A stretch of 64,000 bases of DNA from Plectrocnemia conspersa (GCA_009617715.1 VTFK01000064.1:620001-684000); one strand, 5' to 3'; shown: positions 36,561-49,802, counted from the first letter of the stretch. The notes: generated by a model not told the origin, from the sequence alone. Translations and numbers: made by a program.

Positions 36561-36839
36561 CATTTACTGTAAAATATACATATAATACTATGTATCATAG
36601 ATTATTACAACGATACATCGATTGATGATTTACAAACGTTTTATCAAAGCAAAAGTAAAAGTAATCGATGATATGTAAAAAATTAGATCATATAGAAAAC
36701 TAAAAACTAATGATGCTGATTCTAATAGCTGCTAATAACTGATGATAAATACATACATATTTTTTTGAAATACAATACATTCAGGGTATTGATTCATGTA
36801 AATTTAATTATATAAATTATATTTTTATGACAAATATAA

Positions 36840-37160
36840 ATAGAATATATAGTACAATTTGGTGGTTTTTTCAACGGGTACAATATACAGTTGCATGTTA
36901 TTAGAGTAGCTTTTATCACCAATTCGCGTGCCACTGTGTAATCGAAAGACTACACATTTTAAAGACAGTCGATCATAGGTAAGCAAAGCAAAGGTCGTGT
37001 CATCCGATAATGGCATCTGGCTAATCATATTTACCATCGCACACAGCACGTGTCAAAAAACCGGCTTGGGTCAATATTGACGTTTAAATCTGACCAAAAG
37101 TCCGGTCTGTGTAAATAGCTCGACATACGAGGGGCCGGGAAGGTCGGTATGGAGGATTTT
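36840..37160. promoter_or_regulatory. moderately GC-elevated noncoding island
   Basis: Non-repetitive sequence with GGGTCAATATTGACGTTTAA (an inverted TCAATATTGA core) near 37066 and a GGTCGTGTCATCCGATAATGG patch. No coding evidence: a minus-strand frame of about 74 codons is interrupted and anonymous. Possible regulatory element. Confidence 0.22.
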
Positions 37161-38439
37161 AGCAATTTAACCTTTTTCGGCAAAACGTTTTTCTCATACG
37201 TTGCGCAACGCTTTCAATTTATAAATCTATGCAAAATCGCAATCGTATTATTATTATTATATATGCATTGTCCATAACAGAACGTTGTGCAATACCGGAA
37301 TAGACAGTACGTAGTGTAGCGCACTTGCATAACAACCGTTTTAATTATTGTGAAGCGTGTGCCATTATTTAACGATGTTTGTTTTGACAAAGAAAATACT
37401 GAATGTCCACTAAGTTCGTGTCAGTATAACGAGGAAGTTTTTAATTGACGATATCTACTGTGCAATTTAAACCAGTGTGGTAAAGGAAAACTTAACTGAT
37501 AGTGAGCGATATAGTGACATGACAAGCTTAACATAACAAGCATTATGTATTATATAAAATATACAAAAGTGATAATAAAAATTATTTTTTGTCTATATAA
37601 ACATACAAAAATTAATTTTGATAAAGTAGTACACAATTGACAAAGTAATACACAGTTGTTTTACAATATTTTTGTTGCATAAAAATGATGCTAGCTAAAT
37701 TTTGTAATTGCTCTAATCGATATATTATCAAACATGAAAAATTCAAACGTATTAGAAAATTATTGTATGACAAAAAAGATTTAGACCGGGTATTGCGGAT
37801 AACCCAAAAACCGCTACAAATTTCATATGCCGTCCGGACGGCAGCAGTGAATGATGTCCGCACGGCGGCTGCTGTCACGTACAGCTGGTATACTTGCGCG
37901 TGATCGAAAAATGTGCCAAATAATCGCAATTTTTAAATTGTCATTTTATTAAGTTTGTGTGGGCACTCACCAATAATATATCAGTGAAAACTTTTCGGTC
38001 GTAAATATTCAAATTACGCAAAATCTTTGTCGGCTTTTGCAAAATGCCATAAGGCATAAAAATAATACGTTAGAATACGAACACCACACCTGTGACTATC
38101 CATCGATTCTAAATAAGAATTCGTTATGGTGTGACATTTATATAAACCGATCTAAAAAAATACATAAAAATATTCGAAACGATTTTTTTAACAAAATCAA
38201 GTATCACTAATTATTTTTTAATTATTTAATCTTATATGAAAAAAAATATAATAACGATATCTGTTAGAAGAATATACTATCAAAAATATAATTAGCTCAT
38301 TTTGGTGCCTTAAAATATTCAAAGATGTCAGTAAGATGTCAGTAAGTCCCCGATAAGCATGTGGTATTATAACTTGACCACGTGACCACGATGCAGCGCT
38401 CGTCATGCGTGTTAACCATAGGACGCCTACGCGCATACT
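37161..38439. other. gene-free stretch
   Basis: AT-rich DNA. A GC-rich knot at about 37830-37890 contains the palindrome CCGTCCGGACGG and inverted CAGCAG/CTGCTG words, giving open frames on both strands that I consider artefacts. AGATGTCAGTA is tandemly duplicated near 38325-38345. Confidence 0.45.
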
Positions 38440-38800
38440 GAAATTGAAGCGAGTTACTCGTTCTATCTCAGTTTGCGAAACATCATATCATTATCTCTCT
38501 CACTCTTGTCACTTAACACGCGAGAGAGCGAAAGGGGAAGTATGTCACTGCTCGCGCTCGAAAGAGCAGCTCCGACTTCGGTCCTTTTGCCGACAATGTT
38601 CGGAAGCGCTCGAAGCTGTCCAAGTCGACTGAATTACCCCTACTTTTCCTCCCGTTCTCGGTAACCTCAGACAGCTTCCGAGAGATTTTAGAGCGGGCAG
38701 AACTGAACTCGACCGAAGTAACCCACTATATTCTCCGTCCTTGGCTAACCTTGGCGAACTTCCAGAGACTGTAGTGCAGGCATTAGAATCACTTTTGGGA
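38440..38800. repeat. GC-elevated segment; left part related to the 49.7-kb fold-back element
   Basis: About 38485-38545 matches the right arm of 49641-49802: CTCTCACTC, CACTTAACACGCGAGAGAGCGAAAGGGGAAGTATGTC here against the equivalent CACTTATCACGCGAGGGAGCGAAAGGGAACGTATCTC there. The remainder to about 38800 is GC-rich, noncoding and unclassified. It may belong to a longer relative of the same element. Confidence 0.45.
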
Positions 38801-40189
38801 GCAAGTGAAGGTCATTTTACACGTAAACCACGTCTGTAAAAATCTTCTAAGATGCTCGGCTTTGCTGTCAGTTATTCGTGTCCTTTGTGATACTTTAGTT
38901 CTCAGTATTCTTAAATCGGGATCTATAATTTGGAATTCCAAATACTTCCTCTTAATCGAAAAAATTTAGAAAAGGTTTTTGAGACATCTCCATAAGAGAA
39001 TATTTGGTTATGATCCGTTTTGTAGGCGCGTTAGGATACGAGGTCTCGCAGAAAGTTGCTATCACCATCCGACTCCTTAATACGCTCAGCTATTAAAAGC
39101 TGGTTCGTTTCATTTATTTATCATTAAAATATATTTTTTGAGATTTGTTTTCATTCTTACTATGTATTATTTTTTATTTAACTTTTTTGTGCATTAAAAT
39201 ACTACTATGCATTGTTTTTAGACTATTTGTAAGGTCTCGATAGTTCTAATTTAATTTTAATATATAAATAAATAATGTAAATGTTTATTTGCAAACACAT
39301 TTATAATTTAATTAAAATATTTTTTTTTGTAATTAAATGTGCTGGTTTTAAAAGCTTAACAAGAATTTTGAGATATTTATACCTTTAAAAAATTCCATTT
39401 ATTTTTATTCCAGTTCAACGATGTAGGTCAATGACTACACTTGAAAGGGACACCGATTCGAATCTCATATTACTTTAAGTATTTTAAAATTATTTATCGT
39501 GTTTGGGAAGTTGGAGTTGGTAATTATTTTATTATACGTATATTTTTTTAGAGATTGTGTTTTTATAATAGAAGTGCTTCTGTTCCTTAAGTATTTTTCA
39601 ATTTTAAAAAAACACAACTGTACCTTATATAGTTTATAACATTTTTATGATTTGTATTTGACTCACAAAAAAATTTCAGTTAACGTGTTCTTTACATCTT
39701 TGAGTGTGCTGCACTGATTTTTATAGAAACATCAGAACATATTATTGCCTTGCATTTATTATATAATGTTTAAACTATTCTCAATACAATCATACATGAT
39801 CCATATAAAGTTTGCATATTCTAGAACCCTGTTCAAAAATATGTACATTCTTACATCTCCTTGACTCCTCACCTTCGTTGTAATTGTGTATTATATTAAA
39901 AATTATTTGTTCAATTATTAAATAATATTTTTATTACTGGAATATCATATTATCGATCCATATTTTATTTTGCTACGTATCATATAAAATACATCCTTGA
40001 GATTACTCGCATTTTACATAACAAATTTGTATTTAAATTATAAATATCAATCAATATAATTAATTGTTAAAATATACTTTCTTTACAGCTATTAGTAGAA
40101 TGTAAATATATGTAATTCAATGCACATTAAATATTGATACGTTTCAAAACTGAATTCTAAATTATTAAACGTTAATCAACATCGTTTGT
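38801..40189. other. AT-rich stretch with a weak tRNA-like box B
   Basis: No gene seen. At about 39418-39475 a short segment ends in CGATTCGAATCTC (39454-39466), close to the pol III box B consensus, perhaps a decayed SINE. The rest is A/T-rich. Confidence 0.4.
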
Positions 40190-40700
40190 AGCCAAGGGGT
40201 TAAAAGGTCGGTCCATAATGAGTTATATAAGAGTCTATTGTTCTATTTTTACATTTTCCCAAATTAAAAACCGGAAACGGGCAGTTAATGGAGGGCGCCC
40301 CTTTCATCTTTCGACGGCCAATTTTAATTCGCCGAGAGACACTTATTCTTCGCAAAAAGCCGGGGCCCCCTCGACACCGGCCGCCCGTCGCCATTGTTAC
40401 GGGGCGTTTGCGTGTTAATTAAAAAATCCCACCAAACTTCCTGGCCGTGGAGGCTTTGAGCTTTCGCGTCGTTTCATTAAACGAAAACCGGATGGAAGGA
40501 TTCGCTGTTGATTTGTTATGCGGGCTGTTGAATATTTGCGGTCGGATTTAATTAATTAAATAACTTTGGGATCAATTGTTCTCAGAGTTTTTGTATGTGT
40601 ACGTGAAAGGGATTTACCTGAGCACACAGGACCTTGTTTGTGGGTCAAGGGCCCGTGTGTGAGATTTGCACCGTTATGTGAGAGAGTAAAGAGCAGAAGG
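40190..40700. promoter_or_regulatory. candidate conserved regulatory island
   Basis: About 500 bases of GC-elevated unique sequence in AT-rich surroundings. It contains GCCATTGTTAC (SOX-type ATTGTT), GTGTTAATTAAAAAATC and TTTAATTAATTAAAT (homeodomain-type), and GC blocks such as GGAGGGCGCCCC and GGGGCCCCC. Frames are open only briefly. Motif content and isolation are like those of the 29.0-29.6 kb island. Confidence 0.38.
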
Positions 40701-41040
40701 TAGACATACTACCCACGTGCTGACTGCAAAACCAGTTAGTTGGCATGACGTATTAAATAAATATTTATATGAGATAACAGTTATATTTTTATCGGTTAGG
40801 TTTTTAAAATGTTACTTTTATATAGGTTGTGCTAGGATACATAAATATACACGGAGTCGTGAAGTCGTTGTACAAAAGTTTGAGGAAAACTGGTTTGGCA
40901 TGATGTCACTTTGCATACGATGATTGCGTTCTCCAGTTTATCAAACTGTGTGTACGTTATATAAATATGTTTAATATTCGTAGCTCAGAGGTATATTGTT
41001 GTAAATTGCATTTAAAAATAAGATAATATTTATTATTTTT

Positions 41041-41090
41041 TACATATATATATATATATATTTTTTACATATATATATATATATATTTGT
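41041..41090. repeat. duplicated (TA)n microsatellite
   Basis: TTTTTTACATATATATATAT-type sequence occurs twice in tandem, each unit about 26 bases with a (TA)n core. A second (TA)n run lies at about 42141-42162. Confidence 0.85.
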
Positions 41091-41269
41091 ATTAAAATCC
41101 ATAATCATTACACAAAGTCATACTAATGCTAGACATACGCGTCTTTTATTTTAATTTAATTTTTTTATTTTAAATATTATTATTATGACTTGATAGGTTT
41201 ACCCAATGCGTCATGATAACATTACAAATAATAATTATATCATTAAATATTTATAAAAAAAAATACGGT

Positions 41270-41600
41270 GCACACCAAAAATTAATGAGCACCATGACAC
41301 AGAAGCTTGTGTTTGGCAAGCTCGATGAAATGCTGGATGGCTTGTGCTAGAAAAGGGTCCTCAAGCGTTTATGTCCTGGCCGCCAGGGGTAAGAATAATG
41401 GACGCGATCGCGACTCTCTAGGGCACTCGAAAGATCGAAAAAGCAACTGAATATCGCTGAACATTGACGGATTGTCGATACCGCCCCTTACTCTTCATTG
41501 CGTAGACGCTACGCCTTGAATGCAATGAATTATATACCAACGTTCTTAGCAAAAAAGCACTCGAATACAAATACGGACACGACCCATATGTAGAAATATC
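41270..41600. repeat. unclassified dispersed repeat, copy 1
   Basis: It shares ordered blocks with 56170-56440: GTGTTTGGCAAGCT, GCTGGATGGCT-GTGC-AGAAAAGGGT, a CGCGACTCT block, and finally GCAAAAA-GCACT-G-ATACAAATACG. This copy is more GC-rich. No coding frame is visible in either orientation, and no ends or target duplications can be defined. Confidence 0.55.
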
Positions 41601-43255
41601 TTAAAAATATAATTATCTTTAACAAGTACTTCGTTTCACTTGAATTCCAAGCAATAGAGTCATATTCGAGATGCTACAAACTAGCGCATCGTACAAAAGC
41701 GAACCGGCAATAAATTATTAAAGTAACACCCGGTCCGTATATACAAGCCGAGCATCCTCAAGCATATCTTATGTTCCAAGTAGAAGCAGCTGCGTTTGTT
41801 TGGACTTCTGTGTTATCTGTATCGATTAATTGCGATCCACTAGTAGTAAAAAGTAGTAAATATATGTTGATGTGAATTGACATTCGGGGAAATGAGAAGA
41901 GATCAACGATCTTTTCCCTCCCCGATTCTTTGATCAATCATGAGTATTTTGGGGCGCAACTTAAATCTCTGTTTTTATATTAATATTTTTTCTTGCGCCG
42001 AAAACAAAATACATATTGTCTATTGTCTTGAAAATACATTTTAACCAGGCTGCTAAAACGCCTTAACGTAACGTAGATCTCTTATGAACTTTAAATTGAT
42101 ACTAATATATTATATTTTAATTTATTATTCAATGCTGAATTATATATATATATATATATATTTTAAAACAAGCATTATACAATTACAGTTCACGAAATAT
42201 GAAATCTTAGGTAATCTATTGTTTTAATTCCCTTTTTATATATATGTATAAAAAATGTTGAAATTGCAAACGGCTGACCTCAAATTAATTCAACGCTTCG
42301 TCGGTCGAATTTCTGCACAAAAAATATACGGGGCATTGACGAAAAATTTAAAAATGTCACCTCCCGTGCGATGACTGGTTTTGCGCAAAGGCGTCCGTGT
42401 TGTTGCCAACGGTGATTTTATTGCAAAATTTCGATCTCAAAATCTGCAACGGAATCTGGATACAGCGTAAGAGCATTGAATCGGACGAACGAATCTACCT
42501 TTCTCTTTAGCCTCAATATTACGGTGATATAAATATTGATGATTAATAAAAATCTCTGACCTTAAAAAATACTTTGTTTATTGTAAATGTAATTAGCTAT
42601 GCTTAATAATATGTTTGATTAGTAAAGTTAGCGTGCAATGAAATATTTATTGTTCTGCCGTATAATTTATGGCTTTTGATATAAATCATCTTGTTCAGTA
42701 AATTATATTTTTTGCCACCTCTAATAAACGATTATGTTAATATTACTAGATGTCAAAAAGTGACGGTCTTTTATATTTAAATGTATTTCTATAGTACAGT
42801 CATATTAATTAACGTGAGTTATAAACGAGTTTAGATTTGTCTCTATCCATCATAAATAATGCATGTCATTAGTAAAATAAATTATGATATGAATGAAATT
42901 TGTGTGCGTAGGCGTGTTTTTAATTTTATGGTGGTTCAAAATATTCTCTCTTAGTTTTAAGTGTTAAAATCGAATATAAATAAATACATATTTTAACATT
43001 TTGTAAAGGTATTGTTGCTTGCAACCATATGGTAGATCTTTTACATCGTTACATTAACAGTTACACAGTAAGTTTACAAGGGAATGGAATGCAATGTAAT
43101 GGTTTCCCATATTGCCTTTTAAGCGGGAAAGAATTAACAATATAATGGATTCTTAGAATCTTTTATGATAGTGTTTTCATTAGAAAAATATATTATTTAT
43201 TTTGCAATTTTTTATTTTATCGTAGTATATGACAACCTAGCTCTACTTTTGATTA
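41601..43255. other. gene-free stretch
   Basis: AT-rich with a (TA)n run near 42141-42162. A GC-elevated patch at about 42280-42500 shows no exon-like or repeat structure that I can identify. Confidence 0.45.
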
Positions 43256-43259
43256 ACTC

Positions 43260-43321
43260 TTTTGCTGCCGCCATTCGTGATGAATTAGTCTCTAATTCAT
43301 CACAAATGGGGGCGGCAAAAT
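43260..43321. repeat. 60-base near-perfect hairpin
   Basis: TTTTGCTGCCGCCATTCGTG is followed by ATGAATTAG, a 3-base loop and the inverse arm CTAATTCATCACAAATGGGG then GCGGCAAAA. The stem is about 28 bp with a few mismatches. It could be a minimal fold-back element or a hairpin RNA precursor; there is no transcription evidence. Confidence 0.6.
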
Positions 43322-43469
43322 GTTACTTTAATAATTAGAGTAACCTTTCAATTATTTATAAACAATGTTTTTTTTATTGTTATAAATTGGCGATTTTCAA
43401 TAAATCAAAAGGATGCCATCAATTTGATGTTGTTATTTTACGTATCGTTGATAAATCCTGTTGTAAGAG

Positions 43470-43820
43470 CAGTGGGGTAGCTATGGGGGGCAGGCCGCCT
43501 CGGGCGGCACTTGCTTGGAGGCGGCATATTCGCGATGGGATCGTCTAGTGTGGTTCTTAACCCTGAATGCACTAAAACATATATAAATCCACGAATAACA
43601 AGGGCTTAATAATAACCAATTTATTAGTTTAAGAAATGCTGATTTTATGACCCTGCAAAAATGTATGGGGAGGGGGGGGCGGCGTTTTAAATATTTTTAT
43701 ATATGTAACTTAGTAAATTATTTTGTCTAGTATAATATCTTATTAAATATAGTTTTGTGCGTATCTTTCAATTTTTATTGCTGCAGCCCCTCCACTACAA
43801 ATTCTTACGGTCCGTCACTG
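43470..43820. mobile_element. hAT-type non-autonomous element (probable)
   Basis: The left end CAGTGGGGTAGCTATGGGGG continues into CAGGCCGCCTCGGGCGGC, which closely resembles the CAGTGGCGTAGC ends of widespread hAT elements. The right end, read inward, is CAGTGACGGACCGTAAGAAT then TTGTAGTGGAGGGG. Both termini begin CAGTG, and G-rich runs lie inside each end. No 8-bp target duplication is visible, so one end may be displaced or eroded. No transposase remains. Confidence 0.55.
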
Positions 43821-46800
43821 GTCTTAAGTCTTCGACGAAACTCAGTGACTCCTTTCAGCTTCCAGATTCAAAGTTTATAGCAGAAGGTTTCAAGGAGGGT
43901 TTGAAGATTTCTAATTATATTCAACAATTTGATCCCCCAATAAAGATAATAAAACTGCAGGTATATTATGCGATAAGCTCAATACGCTTTTAGACATTTT
44001 TTATACAGTGGTGAGAATCTGAATTGTATGCTATTAAATCTAAACCCTGCTGAAAAAGTCAGTCTCGGCATATGATATACAAAAATAGGGTTTGAACGTC
44101 TGAGATAAAAACGGGCTTTTTTATTAAAATGGGACACCACCGTGAGACAACTTTTTGCAGATTAAGTAAAAATTTCCGCCATGAATCATAAAATTAATCT
44201 GTAGCTGTTCGTAATCTGTTATTATTTTTGTAATTGGACGGCCTTCTTATGTGAAAGAGGCCATAGATATGTACATACAGAAATGCAAGCAATCGATCAT
44301 TTTTTTTAAGCACTCCTTAAGAGACTTTCTCTGGCAATTTCCCAACACAAGGACGTGCATGTCTGTTTTGTATTACTATTAAAATTCTGTTGACAGGTGC
44401 ATGTCTTATTTTAATTCCTCATGCAAGCGATCCAGCTGATCACAATATAAGCTTGCTGTTATTGTTTTCATAACACACATTTATTACCATATCTAGCATA
44501 AAAGCATAATGTGTTATATTTAATAAAAAATAACGTTGAACAATTGGGAATGATAAATACATGCTGACGTTTGACTCATATTTGCATTGTATTTTTTATA
44601 TTCAAGTTCTACGAATCTCTTTGAAAAGAGTCATAAGTTATGAGTCATAAGATAATGTGTACAAATATTGAAAAATGGATATTTTTTTCTGATGCTCTTT
44701 TGTGTAATTATTTTATTACATTATTTACGAATGAACAATTTTTAAGGCGTCCTAATGCTCACTTAAATATGTCTTGCCACTAAGCATAAAAAATCACTCT
44801 CGCTCTTTCGAAATGTCGATTGCTCAAAGCATTATTTATTCGACATATATTGCCAAAAAAAATCATCAGTTGCCGAGTGCTTCTCACTCTTTGCTTTTTA
44901 GCACATTTCTGTTGTTTTTCACTATCCATTATTCGCATACAATCCGAGTAATTGCTCTAACTGTTCTAGCGACAAACACGAGAGACGTTGGACCATTTTA
45001 GTTTTTTGCACGCATTACAATAAGTGGCTTTTTCTTTAAAACTAGTAAATAGGTTTAGATACGCCTATGAAGAAAATGCGTGAAATGTGTTTTTCAGTAT
45101 AAATTACGCAAGTGTTTTTATTTTAGTTGGACCGATTCATTTTAACAAACACTTTTATGAACTGATAATTATTCCATGTTATTAAAATAAACATTTTCTT
45201 TGTTGTTGATTTGTTCGAAACCAAATTTTATCCATTTATTCCTATCCTTTTCTTTAAACTTTTTGCGACTTTATTTTCTCTGACCCCATTCTGCTGCCTT
45301 TTTGTCTTTATAAAGTTGCAGTTTCGAACCGCAAACATGCAACAAACGATACGTCAGCATGTTTCTACATTTCGAGATAACGTGACCGCTTAGCGGACCT
45401 TTGGCGCTAATGACATTTTTTTAGTCAAATCGCATTGTGTTTGTGACTGTAAAAAAATATGCACATAAATTACACAACTTCAGTATAGTTACTGGCAAAA
45501 ATCAGCATTAATTTAATATTATTTTGTCTTGATTATGCCTTAATGTTATGGTTATTCGAAAGTCACACTTTCTAGTGCGATGCTAATTAATAACGGTTTT
45601 ATCAACGGTAATAATCTTGCAAAAATTATATAATTTTTAAAAATGAAATTTTTAAATTCATGATTATTATTAAAATGTTTTATAAATATGGAAAGAAAGA
45701 AAGATTTTGCAAAAAGATAATATTTAATTACAGTCCGTTTCGGTAGTAAATAACTGCACATATACATGTACATATTTTGATTATTATTCTTCTTTTTGCG
45801 TCGTATATTCATCGCATTCATTATATAAATACTTGTCTTTTAATGTAGATTTTTTTCTTTATCTTAATCCTTTATATAATATATAAACTATTTTTAATAA
45901 GAGTCCTTTTATTCATTTAGTTAGCAAGCGCTTACTTGCTTTTATATTAGGCTCACTTATTTTCCTCTCGCAGCAATTACATATGATATATAATCATTTG
46001 TAACATATAATTTTATATTAATAAAACTTTTTCTTAGAAGGATAATTCCAGTCTATAGGTTCTCATGGTTCAAGTTATTATTCCATATACAGGTATGCAG
46101 AATACCGCATACAAAAGATAAAATAATAACAAAAATACCCATTAATTTTTAGTTCTTCCCTATAAAGTCTTGTTATTTAAATATATTTTCTTCTAAAGAA
46201 AAATGGCAAAAAATTTCTGATTTTTGTTAAAAATTAAATTTATATGAATAATTTTAAATGTTATACAAACGCTATTTTTTTACACTGTTGCATAAAAAAG
46301 GTTGGGTCTATGTCAGATGTTTAATATATATGCATTTTTAATTGGCAATAAATTGTTTATTATTTTTTCAAACTACTTTAATTGGACTTTTCTTTGCTTT
46401 GATAATATAATAATTACATTATTAGAAGCTTAACTTAGAAACATATATGACAGAATTATAACTACATAGAATCCATTGCGTGCATCATTACTATTACCGG
46501 AAATACGACCATACGGGTCCAACCCTTCGGGTGGGCACCCAGCTTGTGACGGCCGGATGAGCGTTTCCCTACCCCCCGTAGTATTAAATATATTATTGTA
46601 TATATATTAGTTTTTCTTCCAGGCGCTCTCTTTAGAGAGCGCTTGGTTAAAATTACAACGTTTCAATTATTTAAATTTATATTATATAATATACATATAT
46701 GGGCGATGTCTTAAAAATTTGCATAGATTCTTGCCACTTTAAAACAGATAATTAGAGTTAAAGCGGCTGCTTTACTCTGTACTTCGAACGTGTAGTAAGC

Positions 46801-47859
46801 TCCGCTGGTTATGAGTTCAAAGCTAAACTCTGGTGCTAAGTAAGAAGTTCATGTGAAAATATTTTATTCACTAGAAATGGTAGGTGATCAACCTCAACCC
46901 CATGGATGATTTAAAATATCTATTTTTATTTTATTGAACCTTTTAACTGATTAGAAGGTGTTTTGAGTAGATTACACCTGGCAAAAATTTAGTGAGTTTC
47001 ACTACCCACTATTTGTTTAAAAATACATTGTTCTGTCAACTTTATTATACTTTAAGTAGCGGTGGGTTATATTTTAAATTTTTCATTACTTGTAACGTTT
47101 ACAATAGATCTATTTTTAGCCAGATTGTGCCATTGTTAATAATTCTTTTGAACAGGGCTAACAAAACGCTGTTTTACCTCTACGTGTAACGTAACAAAAA
47201 ATCCATTAGTTTAATGACTCGATTAGTGGATCTTGTATTATGTTTATTGCAACGCTACAATTGTGGTTGTATTTTTTTAATATTGAATTAATACAGAATT
47301 ATAAATTAAATTTTAGTATTTTATTAAAGCACACGTGAACTTTTAACGTTTATTTAACTATTCAGGTATTAAAAATGCTACATTTTCTCAGTCCATAAAA
47401 AGCTTGTCCATTTCCATATGATTAGATTTATTAATGCTTATTCGTTTTTAAATATTATTTATTTAAATTATTCAGAGATCTCCATTCAGCATATATATCC
47501 GTGTCATCAGCATAACAAATGTTGTTAATTGTATCATTGTGAATTTAATTTCATTTTGTTCTTAAAATGCTTCTTTAAATATGGAACACATCCTTTTCTG
47601 ACACATATGTTTGTTTTCCTTCGATGATTGATTCCAATACAGGTTTTTGAGAAGTCTTACGTTTCTTTCATCTTAGGCCCTTTATAAGATGATTGTGTTT
47701 TACGCAATTTAATGCTTTTTCATTTATTCAAAAGTTATGTACCGTAAGTTATTTTTTAATGAATTTTATGAATATGTTTCATTACAATAAAAATTCTACT
47801 GTATAGTTACAACAAAAACACAACTATAACTTACATAAAAAATTGACAATACTGAAAGC
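43821..47859. other. gene-free stretch
   Basis: AT-rich DNA with no recognisable exons. GC-elevated spots occur at about 44860-45000 and 46490-46570 (ACCCTTCGGGTGGGCACCC then AGCTTGTGACGGCCGG, possibly a retroposon piece). A tRNA-like fragment may lie near 46760-46840, but its arms do not pair convincingly. Confidence 0.45.
44115..44195 (+). repeat. dispersed repeat, GGACACCACCGTG family, copy 2
   Basis: Same order of blocks as 28590-28675: TTTTTTATTAAAA, GGGACACCACCGTGAGAC, CTTTTTGCAGATTAAGT and CCATGAATCATAAA. Similarity fades after about 80 bases on either side. Confidence 0.5.
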
Positions 47860-48075
47860 CACAGAGGAAAAATATTACTTTATGGATATAAAGTACATAA
47901 AATCATTATTTAGAGGACCATAGAAAGCTATGATAAGTTGGAATAAACTTGAAACGGGACCGCAGAAGTCTGAGTTAGAATTTGCTATAAAAATGTCAAA
48001 AAACAATAAGTCAATCGGACCTGATTCAATACTAGCAGAGTTTAAAAAATATCTAAACGTGGATATATGATTGTT
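47860..48075 (+). mobile_element. non-LTR retrotransposon fragment (RTE/R1-like RT segment)
   Basis: At about 47955-48060 the plus strand reads SELEFAIKMSKNNKSIGPDS then ILAEFKKYL. This matches the conserved region before RT motif A in many non-LTR elements (a pattern like E-AI-NK--GPD-I-AE). Only this piece survives. Confidence 0.6.
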
Positions 48076-48119
48076 TGAAGAATAGGGTATGCTTATAGTA
48101 TTATACGTTATTCGTTGCA

Positions 48120-48630
48120 TCTCGTCTCGTGTTAAATGTGACCCGAGCAACATTGACACTCGTCTCAAACACCCGTCTACTAGATTCATTCCTCCTATGT
48201 CTGTCTAAACTTCACAGTTTTCACTTTAAGGTTGTATGTATATACATGTATGTGTATTTTGACAGCCAAAATAAGGTTTGTGTGCTGAGCTCAGACATGT
48301 GTAACTCCGAGGAAAGCGTTGTTCGCGCCCCAAAAGCGGCATAAATCAACCGACTGACTGCACTTGGCGAAACGTAAATATGCTAATTGACTGAGCTGAC
48401 TGACTGGCAAGTTCTCAGATGCCCCTCGACATGCAAATGACAACACTAGACTAGACATTACCCGTCGTTTATAGCATAACACGTGTTAGTAAATTATGGA
48501 TCAAGTGCGGTCCTTAGTCAGACGCAAGGCCTGAAACTGCACTGTACACAATTTGCGGTGATAAACTCACGTTAAAACATTATAGACCTCCAAGGGGCGG
48601 ATATGTGACGTTTCAGTGAAGGGAGAATGA
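48120..48630. promoter_or_regulatory. candidate regulatory island with octamer
   Basis: GC-elevated unique sequence. It contains a perfect ATGCAAAT octamer (48431-48438), TATGCTAATTGACTGA (homeodomain-type), GGCATAAATCAACCGA and a run of CTGACTGACTGGC words. No credible coding frame. Similar in character to 29.0-29.6 kb. Confidence 0.35.
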
Positions 48631-49640
48631 GTAATTTACATTATTTATATTTAATGATGAACGATTATGTAACGCGTGGTTTACGATATATGTACATATT
48701 TCTACATATAGTGTGACTTATTTTATAATGCTCGTTTTAGAAATGTGTGTACATTCCTTAAGTGAGGACTATCAATCTTGTCTTGAACCATGGTTTAATC
48801 GATATTTAAAAAAAACGTTAATGAGTGACATATTTAAGCTACAAAAAACATTTATAATATGATACACACATTAATAAAGATTTACAGGCTGCAAAACTAG
48901 TATTTTATAAATTCATGTTTAACATTATATTAAAATTTTCCCAAAATTCAACTTTTAAGTAAATACAATTAAAAATATTCGCCCATATTTTGTTAATAAA
49001 TTGCTATTTTTTTTTACGGATTATTTAATTAACAAAGTGTTTAATCAGGAAATCATTTGCATGCGAAGCGAATTTTTTTAGATATTTTATTTATAAAACA
49101 ATTAACCAACAGTGTTATAAGTCTGACCAATACCTGCAAAAGCTGGGTTCAAATCCCACGTGTTTTTCTATTTCTATCGAGACTAGGAGATCGGAAATAA
49201 TTTTATATGCTTATAATCGATCATCATAAATTTTTATAATTTTATGGATCCATATTTAATTAAGCTAGGCCGTATATTGATTGATTGTATGCTTTAATTA
49301 TTATTTATAATTAATTAAATATATGACATTCACAGATTTGTGTGTTTCGCTACTTACTATTTTTTTTTTGGTTGTGCTTATTCCAATGTATAGATGCTGT
49401 AAAAAATACAGTTAATTAATCAATAAAAATTGTTACTTATGTCAAATTTTAGCTAGGTATGTTTTAAGTAAATTTTTTTATAACATAAACGGATACGATG
49501 CTATAGTACACACAAAGATTTTATTCAAATTGAGTAACCGAATATTTATAAAACCCTATGTAATATATTTATTAAAAAATCATATTAAAAATAATACTTA
49601 ATTTTTAAAATTCAGTTCTTACATATATATATGTCAGGTG
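48631..49640. other. AT-rich stretch with a tRNA-like fragment
   Basis: At about 49110-49170 a box-B match (GGGTTCAAATCCC, 49145-49157) sits in a half-cloverleaf that lacks a good acceptor stem and box A, so it is a SINE head or tRNA pseudogene at best. The rest is A/T-rich without genes. Confidence 0.4.
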
Positions 49641-49802
49641 CGTACAGTGAGATAATTTTTTTTCGCTCGCTTGCGTTTCAAGTGATGAGAGTGAGTGAGA
49701 GATAAAGGCGTGCGTTACATACGTTTCGCACGCCCGCTTCTTCTCACTCACTCTCGTCACTTATCACGCGAGGGAGCGAAAGGGAACGTATCTCATGTAC
49801 AT
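49641..49802. mobile_element. 160-bp fold-back MITE
   Basis: Arms of about 70 bases, 49641-49710 and the inverse of about 49725-49802, share in order GTACA-TGAGATA, TTTCGCTC, AAGTGA-GAGAGTGAGTGAGA and GGCGTGCG. The palindrome has a short centre (TTACATACGTTT). A related one-arm piece lies at 38485-38545. It is non-coding; target duplications are not obvious. Confidence 0.7.
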
